Shown: one piece after another, positions 52,220 through 63,910 of the stretch
Layout: each line of letters opens with the position of its first letter
How positions within the stretch are numbered: the first letter of the stretch is position 1
Assembly: GCF_000241305.1 (NCBI RefSeq)
Contig: NZ_BAEH01000022.1
Location: forward strand, 1-63,910
Length of the DNA stretch: 63,910 nucleotides
Direction: 5' to 3'
Origin: Gordonia effusa NBRC 100432
GTDB lineage: Bacteria > Actinomycetota > Actinomycetes > Mycobacteriales > Mycobacteriaceae
Program-made: the position numbers and the translations under genes
Notes under the pieces: generated by a model
The model's database searches: none
Seen by the model: only the letters and a program-made list of their open reading frames with translations
Told to the model about the DNA's origin: nothing

Positions 52220-52501
52220 TTATGAACCCCTCACTGCTTTGCTGACCCGGCGCTCGGGGACCGGGTCATATCCAGGCTTATGCCACGGGCCGCATTTCGC
52301 GAGCCGCACCACCGACAGCCAACTGCCAATTAGAAATCCGTGTGTGTCCAGTGCCTCGACCGCATAAGCACTGCATGTCGGCTCGAACCGACACGTGGGA
52401 AGCCGCATCGGGGACACCCAGGTGCGGTACAGCTCGATGATGAAGATGACGGCTCGACGCGGCGACCGGTAGATCGCCGACCACCAGGAGTGTTCTGTCA
52501 T
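52220..52501 (-). CDS. yidD: Membrane protein insertion efficiency factor YidD
   Basis: 93 residues from ATG 52501 (ATGA overlap with rnpA stop). 'AVIFIIELYRTWVSPMRLPTCRFEPTCSAYAVEALDTHGFLIGSWLSVVRLAKCGPWHKPGYDPVP' is the complete YidD signature. It assists YidC-dependent insertion. Confidence 0.95.
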   Translation of the reverse strand: MTEHSWWSAIYRSPRRAVIFIIELYRTWVSPMRLPTCRFEPTCSAYAVEALDTHGFLIGSWLSVVRLAKCGPWHKPGYDPVPERRVSKAVRGS

Positions 52502-52884
52502 CGCGATTCCATCTTCTTGAGCGCTTGTACCAACTGCTTGCCCAGTTCCAGGCTGCTCGCGGTAGCCGCGCTCGGCCGCGCTCGAATAACCACGTAGGTC
52601 TCGCCAAGATCCACCGAATCGCACAGATACGCGAAAGCCGCCCGCAGCCGGCGGGCCACAGTGTGGCGCACTACCGAGTTGCCGACGGCTTTGCTGACAA
52701 TCAGTCCAAACCAGGGTCCGCCGACCAGAGCGACGTCTTTACGCACACCGGCGGCGTCGGGCCAGGCCGAGCCGACCCTGAGGAAGTGGATAGTCAGATC
52801 CCGACTACCCACGCGCGCACCGGATTTGATCGTGCGGCCAAAGTCACCGCGAACCAATCGGCGCGAAGTCTGCTGTGCATTCAT
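52498..52884 (-). CDS. rnpA: Ribonuclease P protein component
   Basis: 128 residues; the signature 'GLIVSKAVGNSVVRHTVARRLRAAF' (RNR-type helix) and 'YVVIRARPSAATASSLELGKQLVQAL' are present. It binds the RNase P RNA to mature tRNA 5' ends. It lies 30 bp downstream of rpmH. Confidence 0.94.
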   Translation of the reverse strand: MNAQQTSRRLVRGDFGRTIKSGARVGSRDLTIHFLRVGSAWPDAAGVRKDVALVGGPWFGLIVSKAVGNSVVRHTVARRLRAAFAYLCDSVDLGETYVVIRARPSAATASSLELGKQLVQALKKMESR

Positions 52885-52914
52885 CGACGCCTAGTCAGGA
52901 CTTGCCCGACGAGC

Positions 52915-53058
52915 TCAGGCGGTGAGCTTGGCGCGACCCTTGCTGCGGCGACCGTTCACGATCGCGCGGCCGGCGCGGGTCCGCATACGCAGACGGAATC
53001 CATGCACACGGGCACGACGACGGTTGTTCGGCTGGAAGGTACGCTTGCCCTTGGCCAT
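52915..53058 (-). CDS. rpmH: Ribosomal protein L34
   Basis: 47 residues from ATG 53058 with GAGGAG upstream. '[19 protein letters not shown]' and '[22 protein letters not shown]' cover the whole L34 family. First gene of the leftward transcript, divergent from dnaA. Confidence 0.97.
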   Translation of the reverse strand: MAKGKRTFQPNNRRRARVHGFRLRMRTRAGRAIVNGRRSKGRAKLTA

Positions 53059-53531
53059 GAGGTACTCCTCGTATCGGGCCATCAACCCCAGGCACACGCG
53101 CACCTTTGATTGACAGCATTTGCGGTCTTGGCGGTCCCGGGGTGGTGCCGAGTGATCTCGGTTCGACGGCCTGAGTTTTCGCGCAGGCCAGTCCGCAAAT
53201 CCACACCTGGTAGACCGCTCGAGACTACTGATCTGGCGGTGACAAATCAAACCGTGGTGTTCGGTAACACTTTGGCTGCGACACGCCCGGGGTCAACATA
53301 AATTTCAGATTCTTCTTTCGCAACGACATACAGCTCTGCTAAGTTTCTCCAGACGCCCCGGGGACTGGGGCACTTCCCGCGCGCATTGTGGCGCGCTTCC
53401 GCTATCCCTGCACCACTTGTTCACACCTGTGGATAGATCATGTGGACAACTTGGCACTCGAGCCCAATCAATGGCAATGTCACTGCGGAACAGTTGTCGA
53501 AACTACCGACGTGCAGGAGGTCCTGGGACCG
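53059..53531. promoter_or_regulatory. rpmH-dnaA divergent promoter region with DnaA boxes
   Basis: 473 bp without a convincing gene. It holds TGTGGATAG (53428-53436, one mismatch) and TGTGGACAA (53441-53449, a perfect inverted TTGTCCACA), about 100 bp before dnaA, suiting DnaA autoregulation. A frame open from 53388 in phase with dnaA is considered fortuitous. Confidence 0.7.
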
Positions 53532-55058
53532 ATGACATCGGAACGTGAATCTTTCAGCGAGGTTTGGGCTCGCGTTGTCGCCGAACTCAACGCCAACTCC
53601 GACGCGATCGACCACCAGCCGCTGACCAGGCAACAAAAGGCCTGGCTCTCACTGGTTCATCCGCTGACCCTGGCCGAAGGCTTCGCATTGCTGACCGTGC
53701 CGACGCCGCTGGTACAGGAACAGATCGAACGAACACTTCGTGAACCAATTCGGTCGGCACTCTCCCGTCACCTGGGCCAACCGGTCGAGTTGGGGGTTCG
53801 CATCGCACCGCCGACCGAGGAATCGACTCCGGCGTCCGGCGAGCCAGCACCGACTGTCTTCGACGCACCTCAAGCAGAACAAACCAGCCAGGCCACCGGA
53901 ATCAACGACCATCCCGAGCGTCGACATTTCTCCGGTCGGGACGAGCCGGACGCGAATACTCGCGGCGACTGGTCGACGTATTTCAGCAACGAAACGCCCG
54001 ACACGAGCATGACCGGGCCTACTGCCCGTAGCTTGCATCCTCGATATACCTTCGACACCTTCGTCATCGGCGCATCGAACCGCTTCGCCCACGCTTCTGC
54101 CGTGGCGGTATCCGAAGCGCCGGCGCGGGCTTACAACCCACTCTTTATCTGGGGTGAGTCGGGGCTGGGCAAGACACACCTGCTGCACGCGGCCGGCCAC
54201 TACGCTCAACGTCTGTTCCCGGGTATGCGCGTCAAATATGTATCGACCGAAGAATTCACCAACGACTTCATCAACTCACTTCGTGACGATCGCCGCGTCG
54301 CGTTCAAACGTCGCTACCGCGACGACATTGACATCCTTCTCGTTGACGACATTCAGTTCCTGATGGGCCGCGAGGGTATTCAGGAAGAGTTCTTCCATAC
54401 CTTCAACACGCTGCACAACTCCGGAAAACAGATCGTCATTTCTTCGGACCGACCGCCGAGACAGCTTGCGACACTTGAGGATCGGCTCCGCACGCGGTTC
54501 GAATGGGGACTGATCACCGACGTCCAGCCGCCCGACCTCGAGACACGGGTCGCCATCTTGCGCAAGAAAGCCCAGATGGACGACATCACCGTGCCCGACG
54601 ACGTGCTTGAGCTCATCGCGTCGAAGATCGAGCGCAATATTCGTGAGTTGGAAGGTGCTCTGATCCGTGTCACCGCGTTCGCATCGCTGAACAACACCGA
54701 ACTCGATCGCTCGCTAGCCGAGGTTGTGCTGCAGGCTCTATTGCCCGAAACCAATGCCTTCGAGGTAAGCGCCGCACGGATTCTCACCACCACCGCGGAC
54801 TACTTCGACCTCTCCGTCGACGAATTACGTGGGCCCAGTCGCACTCGTGCCATTGCCCAGGCCAGGCAGATCGCGATGTATCTCTGCCGTGAACTCACCG
54901 ATCTGTCACTGCCGAAGATCGGCGAGACCTTCGACCGTGATCACACCACGGTCATCCACGCCGACAAGAAGATCCGTGGCGCGATGGCTGAACGTCGAGA
55001 TGTGTACAACCACGTTCAAGAACTCACCGCGCGAATCAAGCAGGGCGCAGAAGGCTGA
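53532..55058 (+). CDS. dnaA: Chromosomal replication initiator DnaA
   Basis: 508 residues from ATG 53532 (GGAGG upstream; aligns with mycobacterial DnaA). Domain I (about 1-85) '[13 protein letters not shown]'; a variable acidic linker; AAA+ domain with Walker A '[11 protein letters not shown]', Walker B 'ILLVDDIQF' and '[25 protein letters not shown]'; domain IV with '[14 protein letters not shown]', the DnaA-box recognition signature. ATP-bound DnaA opens oriC. Confidence 0.98.
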   Translation: MTSERESFSEVWARVVAELNANSDAIDHQPLTRQQKAWLSLVHPLTLAEGFALLTVPTPLVQEQIERTLREPIRSALSRHLGQPVELGVRIAPPTEESTPASGEPAPTVFDAPQAEQTSQATGINDHPERRHFSGRDEPDANTRGDWSTYFSNETPDTSMTGPTARSLHPRYTFDTFVIGASNRFAHASAVAVSEAPARAYNPLFIWGESGLGKTHLLHAAGHYAQRLFPGMRVKYVSTEEFTNDFINSLRDDRRVAFKRRYRDDIDILLVDDIQFLMGREGIQEEFFHTFNTLHNSGKQIVISSDRPPRQLATLEDRLRTRFEWGLITDVQPPDLETRVAILRKKAQMDDITVPDDVLELIASKIERNIRELEGALIRVTAFASLNNTELDRSLAEVVLQALLPETNAFEVSAARILTTTADYFDLSVDELRGPSRTRAIAQARQIAMYLCRELTDLSLPKIGETFDRDHTTVIHADKKIRGAMAERRDVYNHVQELTARIKQGAEG

Positions 55059-55508
55059 TCGAAGCCCGACTCTCAACCGCTGCCCGAGAGTTTTTCTCAC
55101 CCGTTCTGTCGTCGAATACCGCTGTCACCACTCCCACACGCCTGTGCACAAACATGAGGACAACTACAACAACCTGTGGACAGACCGGGGACAGTTCACG
55201 AACAGTTTCGTAGCTGTACACAGCCTCGCCCGATCACGCCGGTGTCGTCCACCGCTCGTACACATGCCAATTTCCGGGCTGGCCAGCGACGACGACAGTT
55301 CTCCACAGAATCCACAGGACCTATGACTATGAGTAGTTCTTTCTTTAAGAAGATCTTTAAAAGCAGGTGTGTGCACAACTGTGGTTCGCAAGCCGGTTCT
55401 TGAGTTCGAGTGCGGGCGAATCTGGCCCAGGGAACCCCCACCACGTCCTGGCGTTCTACAGTGGAATCCCAACCGACGATCGACTTCAGGCAAAGGTGAC
55501 TCCCAGGC
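55059..55508. other. oriC: Replication origin oriC (dnaA-dnaN intergenic region)
   Basis: Contains a cluster of DnaA-box-like 9-mers: TGTGCACAA (55143), TGTGGACAG (55175), TTCTCCACA (55299), GAATCCACA (55308) and TGTGCACAA (55370). Between the last two lies an AT-rich stretch (about 55321-55362) with a repeated TCTTTAA (55342 and 55354) and palindrome TTCTT-T-AAGAA, the likely unwinding element. Location between dnaA and dnaN is the mycobacterial oriC position. Confidence 0.9.
55069..55097 (+). terminator. Probable dnaA terminator
   Basis: ACTCTC (55069-55074) pairs with GAGAGT (55086-55091) and runs directly into TTTTTCTC. The stem is short (6 bp) with an 11-base loop, so strength is moderate. 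Confidence 0.5.
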
Positions 55509-56678
55509 ATGAAATTCCGTGTTGCACGCGACGACTTTGCAGACGCAGTTGCCTGGGTTGCTCGCAGCCTGCCGTCGAGGCCACCCGTTCCTGTCTTGGG
55601 TTGCGTTCTGATCACCAGCACTGACACCGGCCTGAGCGTCTCCGGCTTCGACTACGAGGTGTCGGCGCAGGAAAGCCTTGCCGCCGAGATCGCCGAACCC
55701 GGAACCGTGCTCGTCTCCGGTCGCCTCTTGGCGGAGATCACCAAGGCGCTGCCGGCCAAGCCGGTTGATGTCGCTCTCGACGGCTCACGAGTCGCGATCA
55801 GCTGCGGCAGTGCGCGATTCTCGTTGCCGACGATGCCGGTCGAGGACTACCCGCAGCTGCCCGAGGTTCCGACGGTCACCGGCACGGTGCCCGCCACGAT
55901 CTTTGCTGAAGCGATCTCCCAGGTTGCTGTCGCTGCGGGACGTGATGACACTCTGCCGATGCTGACCGGTGTCCGGGTGGAGATCGAGGGTGCGAAAGTT
56001 GTGCTGGCCGCCACGGACCGATTCCGGCTGGCTGTGCGCGAACTCGAATGGCAGCCAACGGATTCCGACGTCACCGGCGCCGTGCTCGTGCCGGCCAAGA
56101 CTCTTTCCGAATCGGCTAAAACCGCGGGTTCGGAGGCCGGTACTGACGTTTCGCTCGCCTTCGGTAGCGGTTCGGCAATCGGCGGCGAGGGCATCCTCGG
56201 CATCCTGGGCGCGAGCAAGCGCACCACGACTCGGTTGCTCGACGCCGAATTCCCCAAATTCCGTCAGCTACTGCCGGCCAGCCACACCTCGATCGCAACC
56301 ATAGACAGCGGACCGCTGCTTGAGGCGATCAAGCGCGTCGCGTTGGTCGCCGAGCGTGGTGCCCAGGTCCGGATGGAATTCAGCGAAGGATCGGTGTTGC
56401 TCACCGCGGGCGGCGATGACGCTGGCCGCGCCGAGGAGGAGTTGCCGGTCAGCTTCTACGGTGAGCCGCTGACCATCGCCTTCAACCCCGGTTACCTGCA
56501 AGAGGGTCTTAACGCGATCGGCGCGGCGTCGGTCGATTTCGGTTTCACCACCCCGAGCCGTCCAGCGGTATTGCGGCCGGCCACCGGTGAGGAGCCGGTC
56601 GCTGACGAATCCGGTGCCTTTGTGGCACCCGATTCGGCATTCAGCTACCTGCTGATGCCGGTGCGACTCCCGGGCTGA
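55509..56678 (+). CDS. dnaN: DNA polymerase III beta sliding clamp
   Basis: 389 residues, three clamp domains. Begins '[35 protein letters not shown]'; the C-terminus '[12 protein letters not shown]' is the canonical clamp end. Processivity factor for replication. Followed 10 bp later by recF. Confidence 0.97.
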   Translation: MKFRVARDDFADAVAWVARSLPSRPPVPVLGCVLITSTDTGLSVSGFDYEVSAQESLAAEIAEPGTVLVSGRLLAEITKALPAKPVDVALDGSRVAISCGSARFSLPTMPVEDYPQLPEVPTVTGTVPATIFAEAISQVAVAAGRDDTLPMLTGVRVEIEGAKVVLAATDRFRLAVRELEWQPTDSDVTGAVLVPAKTLSESAKTAGSEAGTDVSLAFGSGSAIGGEGILGILGASKRTTTRLLDAEFPKFRQLLPASHTSIATIDSGPLLEAIKRVALVAERGAQVRMEFSEGSVLLTAGGDDAGRAEEELPVSFYGEPLTIAFNPGYLQEGLNAIGAASVDFGFTTPSRPAVLRPATGEEPVADESGAFVAPDSAFSYLLMPVRLPG

Positions 56679-56688
56679 CCGAACACAG

Positions 56689-57864
56689 GTGTTCGTTCGA
56701 GAGTTGACTCTCCGAGACTTTCGGTCATGGTCTCAGGTGTCGTTGCCACTCGCGGCCGAACCCACAATCTTTGTGGGCCGCAATGGATTTGGGAAGACCA
56801 ACCTCGTCGAGTCACTGTTTTACCTCACCAATCTGAGGTCGCACCGGGTCAGTTCGGATGCCGTGCTGGTGCGGTCGGGAGCAGCCGATGCTCAACTCAC
56901 CGCAACGGTCGAGAACGCCGGCCGGGAGTTGACCGTGGATCTCACCGTCCGCGGTGAAGGAGCAAATAAGGCCGCGATCAACGGTCGGCCGGTGCGTCGG
57001 ACCCGGGAGATCGCCGGAATTCTGCGGTCGGTTTTGTTCGCTCCCGAGGATCTCGCGCTGGTGCGCGGTGAACCCGCCGACCGACGTCGATTTCTCGACG
57101 AGATCGTCGGAAACCGTGGACCGGGGGCGGTCGCCGACAAATCGGACTACGACCGCGTGTTGCGTCAACGGTCGGCATTACTCAAGTCCGCGGCAGCCGC
57201 GATGCGTCGTGGCGGTGGTGATGCTGCCTCGATTATCTCGACCCTCGATGTATGGGACGTACAACTCGCGGGCTACGGCTCGAAGGTTATCGCCGCTCGG
57301 ATCAACGACGTTGCGAAGCTGAAACCCCTTTTCTCCCAAGCATATTCGTCGATAGCTCCGCATTCTCGCCCGGCGACACTCGCTTATCGATCATCGCTCG
57401 GACCCGAGGTGGTCAATCTTGACGGCACGGCGCTCGAGGTCGCCTCGATCGAAGAGTTGATGATCGAACGTCTTGCGGCTATCCGCGACAAGGAAATCGA
57501 GCGCGGGCAGTCGCTCCTGGGGCCGCATCGCGACGACTTGGATATCATTCTCGGTTCCGATGTCGCGAAAGGCTTTGCGTCACATGGGGAATCGTGGTCG
57601 CTGGCGTTGTCGCTGCGGTTGGGTACCGTCGAATTATTGCGCGCCGATGGCATCGAGCCGGTGATCATGCTCGACGATGTTTTCGCCGAGCTCGACGCCG
57701 CACGACGTACGCATTTGGCAGCTTTCGTCGATTCAGCCGAACAGTTGTTGATTACCGCCGCTGTCGCCGAAGACTTGCCCGACGGTATCGGCGGCCGCGT
57801 TATCGGCGTGGATATCGAGGAGAATGAGGGTCAGCGTCGATCGGTAATCCAGGAGGTCAGCTGA
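56689..57864 (+). CDS. recF: RecF recombination/repair ATPase
   Basis: 391 residues from GTG 56689. Walker A '[19 protein letters not shown]'; SMC-like signature '[19 protein letters not shown]' and Walker B '[17 protein letters not shown]'. It loads RecA at gaps. The stop overlaps the dciA start by one base (TGATG). Confidence 0.96.
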   Translation: MFVRELTLRDFRSWSQVSLPLAAEPTIFVGRNGFGKTNLVESLFYLTNLRSHRVSSDAVLVRSGAADAQLTATVENAGRELTVDLTVRGEGANKAAINGRPVRRTREIAGILRSVLFAPEDLALVRGEPADRRRFLDEIVGNRGPGAVADKSDYDRVLRQRSALLKSAAAAMRRGGGDAASIISTLDVWDVQLAGYGSKVIAARINDVAKLKPLFSQAYSSIAPHSRPATLAYRSSLGPEVVNLDGTALEVASIEELMIERLAAIRDKEIERGQSLLGPHRDDLDIILGSDVAKGFASHGESWSLALSLRLGTVELLRADGIEPVIMLDDVFAELDAARRTHLAAFVDSAEQLLITAAVAEDLPDGIGGRVIGVDIEENEGQRRSVIQEVS

Positions 57865-58382
57865 TGAGTGACGGCCAGGACGGACTGTCGGGATACGAAC
57901 TCGCGCGCAAGGCACTGGAACAGGCGCGTGCCCAGGGCAAGGTCGTCGGTCGGGGTAAGGCGTCGCCGGTCCGGCGCAGTGGAGGCGGACGGACTCGCCG
58001 GCGGTGGTCGGGTCCGGGTCCAGATTCGCGCGACCCGCAGCCGTTCGGCAAATTGACCGGCCGGTTAGCTGACGATCGGGGCTGGCAGCCGAAGATCGGG
58101 GAGGGAACGGTTTTCGCCCGATGGCGGGAGATAGTCGGCGACGACATCGCGGCGCACGCCACACCTAGCGCGTTGGATGGCGGAATATTGCAGGTCCAGG
58201 CCGAATCGACGGCGTGGGCGACTCAGCTGCGATATGTCCAGGCGCAGATTCTGGCGAAGATCGCCGCGGCGGTTGGCGATGGTGTGGTGACGTCACTGCG
58301 AATCACCGGACCCAAGGCGCCGTCGTGGCGTAAGGGCGAGCGACATGTCTCCGGCCGCGGTCCGCGTGATACCTACGGCTAA
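57864..58382 (+). CDS. dciA: DciA-type helicase loader (DUF721)
   Basis: 172 residues. Disordered basic N-terminal part with '[23 protein letters not shown]', then the DUF721 domain '[60 protein letters not shown]'. Orthologue of Rv0004; DciA proteins interact with and load the DnaB helicase. Conserved between recF and gyrB. Confidence 0.93.
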   Translation: MSDGQDGLSGYELARKALEQARAQGKVVGRGKASPVRRSGGGRTRRRWSGPGPDSRDPQPFGKLTGRLADDRGWQPKIGEGTVFARWREIVGDDIAAHATPSALDGGILQVQAESTAWATQLRYVQAQILAKIAAAVGDGVVTSLRITGPKAPSWRKGERHVSGRGPRDTYG

Positions 58383-58515
58383 GAGCCTCGTACCAAGCAC
58401 CGACTGACAGCCTGCTGAGACCGATTTTGGTTCCGGACCCACGATCGGGCGGCACTCACGTCGCGTTAGGCGTTCTGAGCGCGAATTAGCGGTGCCGCAT
58501 ACCCACTTCTGACTA

Positions 58516-58531
58516 ACTGGTCCAGTACTAT
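58516..58531 (+). promoter_or_regulatory. Putative gyrB promoter with palindrome before the -10
   Basis: TACTAT (58526-58531) resembles a -10 element. It is abutted by the perfect palindrome ACTGG-T-CCAGT (58516-58526). It lies 82 bp before gyrB. The remaining 58383-58612 gap shows nothing else. Confidence 0.4.
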
Positions 58532-58537
58532 GTATGA

Positions 58538-60682
<2,145 letters not shown>

Positions 60683-60722
60683 TTCGTCTAGCATCCACTG
60701 ATCTCGAAGGCGTGAAACACCA

Positions 60723-63239
60723 ATGACAGATACCACTTTGCCACCGAGCGGCACCGACGACGACGGTGGCCGCGACCGCATCGAACCCGTTGACATTCAA
60801 CAGGAGATGCAGAGCAGCTATATCGATTACGCGATGAGCGTCATCGTCGGTCGTGCGCTGCCCGAGGTCCGCGACGGCCTCAAACCGGTGCATCGCCGGT
60901 TGCTCTACGCGATGAACGACGCCGGCTTCCGCCCGGACCGCAGTTACGTGAAATCGGCTAAACCCGTTGCCGAGACGATGGGTAACTACCACCCACACGG
61001 CGACAGCGCGATCTACGACGCTCTCGTTCGTCTGGCCCAACCGTGGTCGCTGCGCTATCCGCTCGTCGATGGACAGGGCAACTTCGGTTCGCGAGGCAAC
61101 GATGGCGCGGCCGCGATGCGTTACACCGAAGCCCGGCTCACACCGTTGGCGATGGAGATGTTGCGCGACATCGACGAGGAGACAGTCGATTTCATCCCGA
61201 ACTACGACGGCAAGACCCAGGAACCGACGGTCCTCCCGTCGCGTATTCCGAACTTGTTGATCAATGGTTCAGGCGGCATCGCGGTCGGCATGGCGACCAA
61301 TATTCCGCCGCATAACCTCACCGAGGTCGCCGATGCGGTGTTCTGGGCGTTGGCCAATCCAGAAGCTGATGATGAAGCGATGCTGGCCGCGTGTATGGAT
61401 GCGGTGAAGGGGCCAGATTTCCCGACCGCCGGGCTGATTGTCGGCGGACAGGGCATCAAAGATGCCTACACCACCGGTCGCGGATCGATCCGGATGCGTG
61501 GCGTCGTCGACGTGGAAGAGAACAAGGGCAGCACCACTCTCGTCATCACCGAACTGCCGTATCAGGTCAATCCGGATAACCTCATCGCGTCAGTCGCCGA
61601 GCAGGTCAACGAAGGAAAACTCAAGGGCATCAGCCGAATTGAGGATCAGTCGTCGGACCGCGTCGGTATGCGCATCGTCGTGACGCTGCGTCGTGACGCG
61701 GTCGCCAAGGTGGTGCTGAACAACCTTTACAAGCACAGCCAACTGCAGACGAATTTCGGCGCCAATATGCTGTCGATCGTCGATGGCGTGCCGCGCACCC
61801 TGCGACTCGATCAGATGATTCGTCTCTACGTCGCCCACCAGATCGACGTCATCGTGCGCCGCACCCGGTACCGGTTGCGCAAGGCGGAAGAGCGCGCTCA
61901 TATCTTGCGCGGTCTGGTGAAAGCCCTTGACGCACTTGATGAAGTGATCGCGTTGATCCGTGCGTCGGCGAATACCGATGCGGCACGGCGCGGATTGATC
62001 GACCTGCTCGATATCGACGAGATTCAGGCCGACGCGATCCTCGCGATGCAGCTGCGTCGCCTCTCCGCACTCGAGCGCCAGAAGATCGTCGACGAACTCG
62101 CCGAGATCGAACGCGAGATCGCCGACTTGAAAGACATTCTCGACAGGCCAGAGCGTCAGCGTGCCATCGTGCGTGACGAGCTGCGTGAGGTCGTCGACAA
62201 GTATGGCGACGAGCGTCGCACGAAAATCGTTGCGGCAGAAGGTGATGTAGCCGATGAAGATCTCATCGCGCGCGAGGATGTCGTCGTCACGATCACCGAG
62301 ACCGGCTACGCCAAGCGGACCAAGACCGACCTGTACCGCAGCCAACGCCGCGGCGGTAAGGGTGTGCAGGGTGCCGGCCTCAAGCAGGACGACATCGTGG
62401 CGCACTTCTTTGTCTGCTCGACACACGACTGGCTGCTGTTCTTCACGACCAAGGGCCGCGTCTACCGCGCGAAGGCGTACGAACTGCCCGAGGCCAACCG
62501 CACCGCACGCGGTCAGCACGTCGCGAATCTCCTTGCGTTCCAACCGGAAGAGCGAATCGCACAGATCATCCAGCTCAAAACCTATTCGGACGCACCGTAT
62601 TTGGTGCTGGCCACGCGCAACGGCCTGGTGAAGAAGTCGAAACTCGAAGACTTCGACTCCAACCGTTCCGGCGGTATCGCGGCGATCAACCTGCGCGGCG
62701 AAGACGAACTCGTTGGCGCACAACTGTGTAGCTCCGACGACGATCTGCTGCTGGTGTCCGATCACGGCCAGTCGATCCGCTTCAGCGCGACTGATGAGGT
62801 GTTGCGGCCGATGGGCCGGCAGACGTCGGGTGTGCAGGGTATGCGGTTCAACGACGACGACAAGCTCCTCTCGCTCAACGTCGTTGTCCCCGATACCTAT
62901 CTATTGGTGGCGACGTCGGGCGGCTATGCCAAGCGCACCGCGATGGATGACTATCCGGTGCAGGGGCGTGGCGGCAAGGGTGTGTTGACTATTCAGCACG
63001 ACCGGCGTCGGGGAAATCTGATCGGCGCCCTCATCGTCGACGACGAGACCGAGCTGTACGCCATCACTTCCGGTGGTGGTGTCATCCGCACCGGTGCCAA
63101 GCAGGTTCGAAAGGCCGGCCGACAGACCAAGGGTGTTCGCCTGATGAACCTCGGCGAAGGCACTACGCTGTTGGCGATCGCACGCAACGCGGATGAGCCC
63201 GAAGAGGAATCGTCGAGCGACACGGCCACCAAGAAGTAA
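60723..63239 (+). CDS. gyrA: DNA gyrase subunit A
   Basis: 838 residues. Quinolone-resistance region '[36 protein letters not shown]' has Ser then Ala where M. tuberculosis has Ala90-Ser91. The catalytic Tyr is in '[10 protein letters not shown]'; the GyrA-box is '[10 protein letters not shown]'. The C-terminal beta-pinwheel repeats are complete. Forms A2B2 gyrase with GyrB, 40 bp downstream of gyrB. Confidence 0.98.
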   Translation: MTDTTLPPSGTDDDGGRDRIEPVDIQQEMQSSYIDYAMSVIVGRALPEVRDGLKPVHRRLLYAMNDAGFRPDRSYVKSAKPVAETMGNYHPHGDSAIYDALVRLAQPWSLRYPLVDGQGNFGSRGNDGAAAMRYTEARLTPLAMEMLRDIDEETVDFIPNYDGKTQEPTVLPSRIPNLLINGSGGIAVGMATNIPPHNLTEVADAVFWALANPEADDEAMLAACMDAVKGPDFPTAGLIVGGQGIKDAYTTGRGSIRMRGVVDVEENKGSTTLVITELPYQVNPDNLIASVAEQVNEGKLKGISRIEDQSSDRVGMRIVVTLRRDAVAKVVLNNLYKHSQLQTNFGANMLSIVDGVPRTLRLDQMIRLYVAHQIDVIVRRTRYRLRKAEERAHILRGLVKALDALDEVIALIRASANTDAARRGLIDLLDIDEIQADAILAMQLRRLSALERQKIVDELAEIEREIADLKDILDRPERQRAIVRDELREVVDKYGDERRTKIVAAEGDVADEDLIAREDVVVTITETGYAKRTKTDLYRSQRRGGKGVQGAGLKQDDIVAHFFVCSTHDWLLFFTTKGRVYRAKAYELPEANRTARGQHVANLLAFQPEERIAQIIQLKTYSDAPYLVLATRNGLVKKSKLEDFDSNRSGGIAAINLRGEDELVGAQLCSSDDDLLLVSDHGQSIRFSATDEVLRPMGRQTSGVQGMRFNDDDKLLSLNVVVPDTYLLVATSGGYAKRTAMDDYPVQGRGGKGVLTIQHDRRRGNLIGALIVDDETELYAITSGGGVIRTGAKQVRKAGRQTKGVRLMNLGEGTTLLAIARNADEPEEESSSDTATKK

Positions 63240-63314
63240 CGTCGGTACCGTGAACCTATGTCCGTGTGACGTGCCGGACCAGCAAGCCCGCCACCGTCGA
63301 TTCAAGGAATGTCA

Positions 63315-63910
63315 TTGAGCACAGCGAATGAGCCAGACGATCAGAAGACCGATGGCGCGGGTTCGTCCGCATCGACCGAGTCTTCGTCGGCGTCGGGAAC
63401 AACGCGTCCGGCGGTAGTGCCGCCGTGGCAGCGCGGTCAAAGTGAGTCGACGGCGCCGGGAGCGCAGCGAGCGGGCCAGGTCGATAACGCGCCGGGAGCG
63501 CAGCGAGCGGGCCAAGTCGATAACGCGCCGGGAGCGAAGTCGGCGCCCGCTGGTCCGCCGCCGCGCGGTGTGGTGAGCGGGACGCCTGGTGAGAGCGAGC
63601 GCAAGCCCCTCAACAAGCTCGATGCGACCGGGGCCAAGGCGGGCACGGCGACCTCGGGTGACGACGCTAAGACCGAAACCTTTGTCGAGTCGCCGACGCG
63701 CAATATCGACCGCGCGGGGTTGGCGACGCAGAACCTGCCCGACCTTGATGCGATCCACCACGTGGATGCGGCGAAGCCCGCCAAGGCCTCGCCGTCGTCA
63801 ACGCGGTCGGGGCCAACTCAGGTTGGCTCCGGACGGGCACTGCGGGCGTCGGTACAGGTTCGTCGGATCGATCCCTGGGCGATGTTCAAGATCTCCGCGG
63901 TGTTGTCGAT
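63315..63910 (+). CDS. DUF3566-type membrane protein (Rv0007-like), 3' truncated by window edge
   Basis: 198 codons visible; the frame is open to the end. AAGGA six bases before TTG 63315 favours that start over ATG 63309. The N-terminal about 180 residues are low-complexity and Pro/Ala/Gly-rich; the visible end 'RRIDPWAMFKISAVLS' is the start of the DUF3566 membrane domain. Position after gyrA matches Rv0007, which is also known as CwsA-region linked. Function not established. Confidence 0.85.
   Translation, partial: MSTANEPDDQKTDGAGSSASTESSSASGTTRPAVVPPWQRGQSESTAPGAQRAGQVDNAPGAQRAGQVDNAPGAKSAPAGPPPRGVVSGTPGESERKPLNKLDATGAKAGTATSGDDAKTETFVESPTRNIDRAGLATQNLPDLDAIHHVDAAKPAKASPSSTRSGPTQVGSGRALRASVQVRRIDPWAMFKISAVLS
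63453..63536 (+). repeat. 36-bp tandem repeat, 2.3 copies, in the Rv0007-like gene
   Basis: Unit of 12 codons (APGAQRAGQVDN) at 63453-63488 and 63489-63524, with a third partial copy of 12 bases from 63525. The two full copies differ at one base. Probably variable in copy number between strains. Confidence 0.9.

Noticed and set aside
53388..53531. In-frame upstream extension of dnaA with CTTC and CHC
   Set aside because: It looks like a zinc ribbon by chance; it covers the DnaA-box promoter region and no DnaA has such a domain.
60705..60716. GCGTGAAACACC before gyrA as a third parS
   Set aside because: Only half of the palindrome is present; the left arm does not match.
61590..62765. 391-codon minus-strand frame inside gyrA
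   Set aside because: Antisense shadow of gyrA with no recognisable domain.

Overview
The window is GC-rich, densely coding actinobacterial chromosome that spans the replication origin. From about 42.6 kb to the right end the gene order is the canonical origin block of Mycobacterium tuberculosis and relatives: sigM, anti-sigma, trxB, trx, cwlM, Rv3916c-like, parB, parA, rsmG, jag, yidC, yidD, rnpA, rpmH, dnaA, oriC, dnaN, recF, dciA, gyrB, gyrA, Rv0007-like. A complete yrbE/mce operon, the glpD1-Rv2250c-Rv2251-Rv2252 arrangement and the SpoIIM/RDD pair also point to the Mycobacteriales (Mycobacteriaceae, Nocardiaceae or Gordoniaceae type). I cannot name the genus.

Layout. 0-10.2 kb: end of a CocE-type hydrolase, a BASS-type transporter and a Cys-tailed SdpI protein, leuS, a Uma2 protein, a small secreted protein, a TfoX-type protein, an acyl-CoA dehydrogenase, and a divergent RDD/SpoIIM membrane pair. 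10.3-30.4 kb: an accessory lipid-type region. It has a small membrane protein, an SRPBCC protein plus a flavin monooxygenase, two translationally coupled TetR regulators, an FMO-SDR-FMO operon, a full mce operon (yrbEA, yrbEB, mceA-F, one Mce-associated protein), and an ABC1-family kinase followed by an HSL-type alpha/beta hydrolase. 30.4-36.4 kb: an island-like stretch with a zinc alcohol dehydrogenase, an aldehyde dehydrogenase, a small membrane protein, a metallo-beta-lactamase-fold hydrolase and a TetR. It is bracketed by the intact kinase/hydrolase pair on one side and a collapsed, decayed copy of the same pair on the other. 36.4-42.5 kb: diacylglycerol kinase, AGPS-like FAD oxidase, TetR, glpD, a membrane-protein/winged-helix pair with twin operators, and an NTF2-like protein. 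42.6-63.9 kb: the origin block.

The most interesting signal is a 16-bp inverted repeat related to GACTGA-N4-TCAGTC. I find it at six non-coding positions, in front of the small membrane gene, the SRPBCC-FMO operon, the FMO-SDR-FMO operon, the mce operon, the ABC1 kinase gene and the hydrolase gene. This suggests that everything from about 10.3 to 30.4 kb is one regulon, probably read by one or both local TetR proteins. The proposed system takes up a hydrophobic substrate through the Mce machinery and oxidises it with three atypical Baeyer-Villiger-like flavoenzymes, an SDR and a hydrolase. All three flavoenzymes lack the fingerprint histidine of classical Baeyer-Villiger monooxygenases. A second, different shared operator (ACTA[A/T]CCAGATAGTTACCC) marks the 30.4-36.1 kb island.

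No tRNA, rRNA, CRISPR array or transposase gene was recognised.
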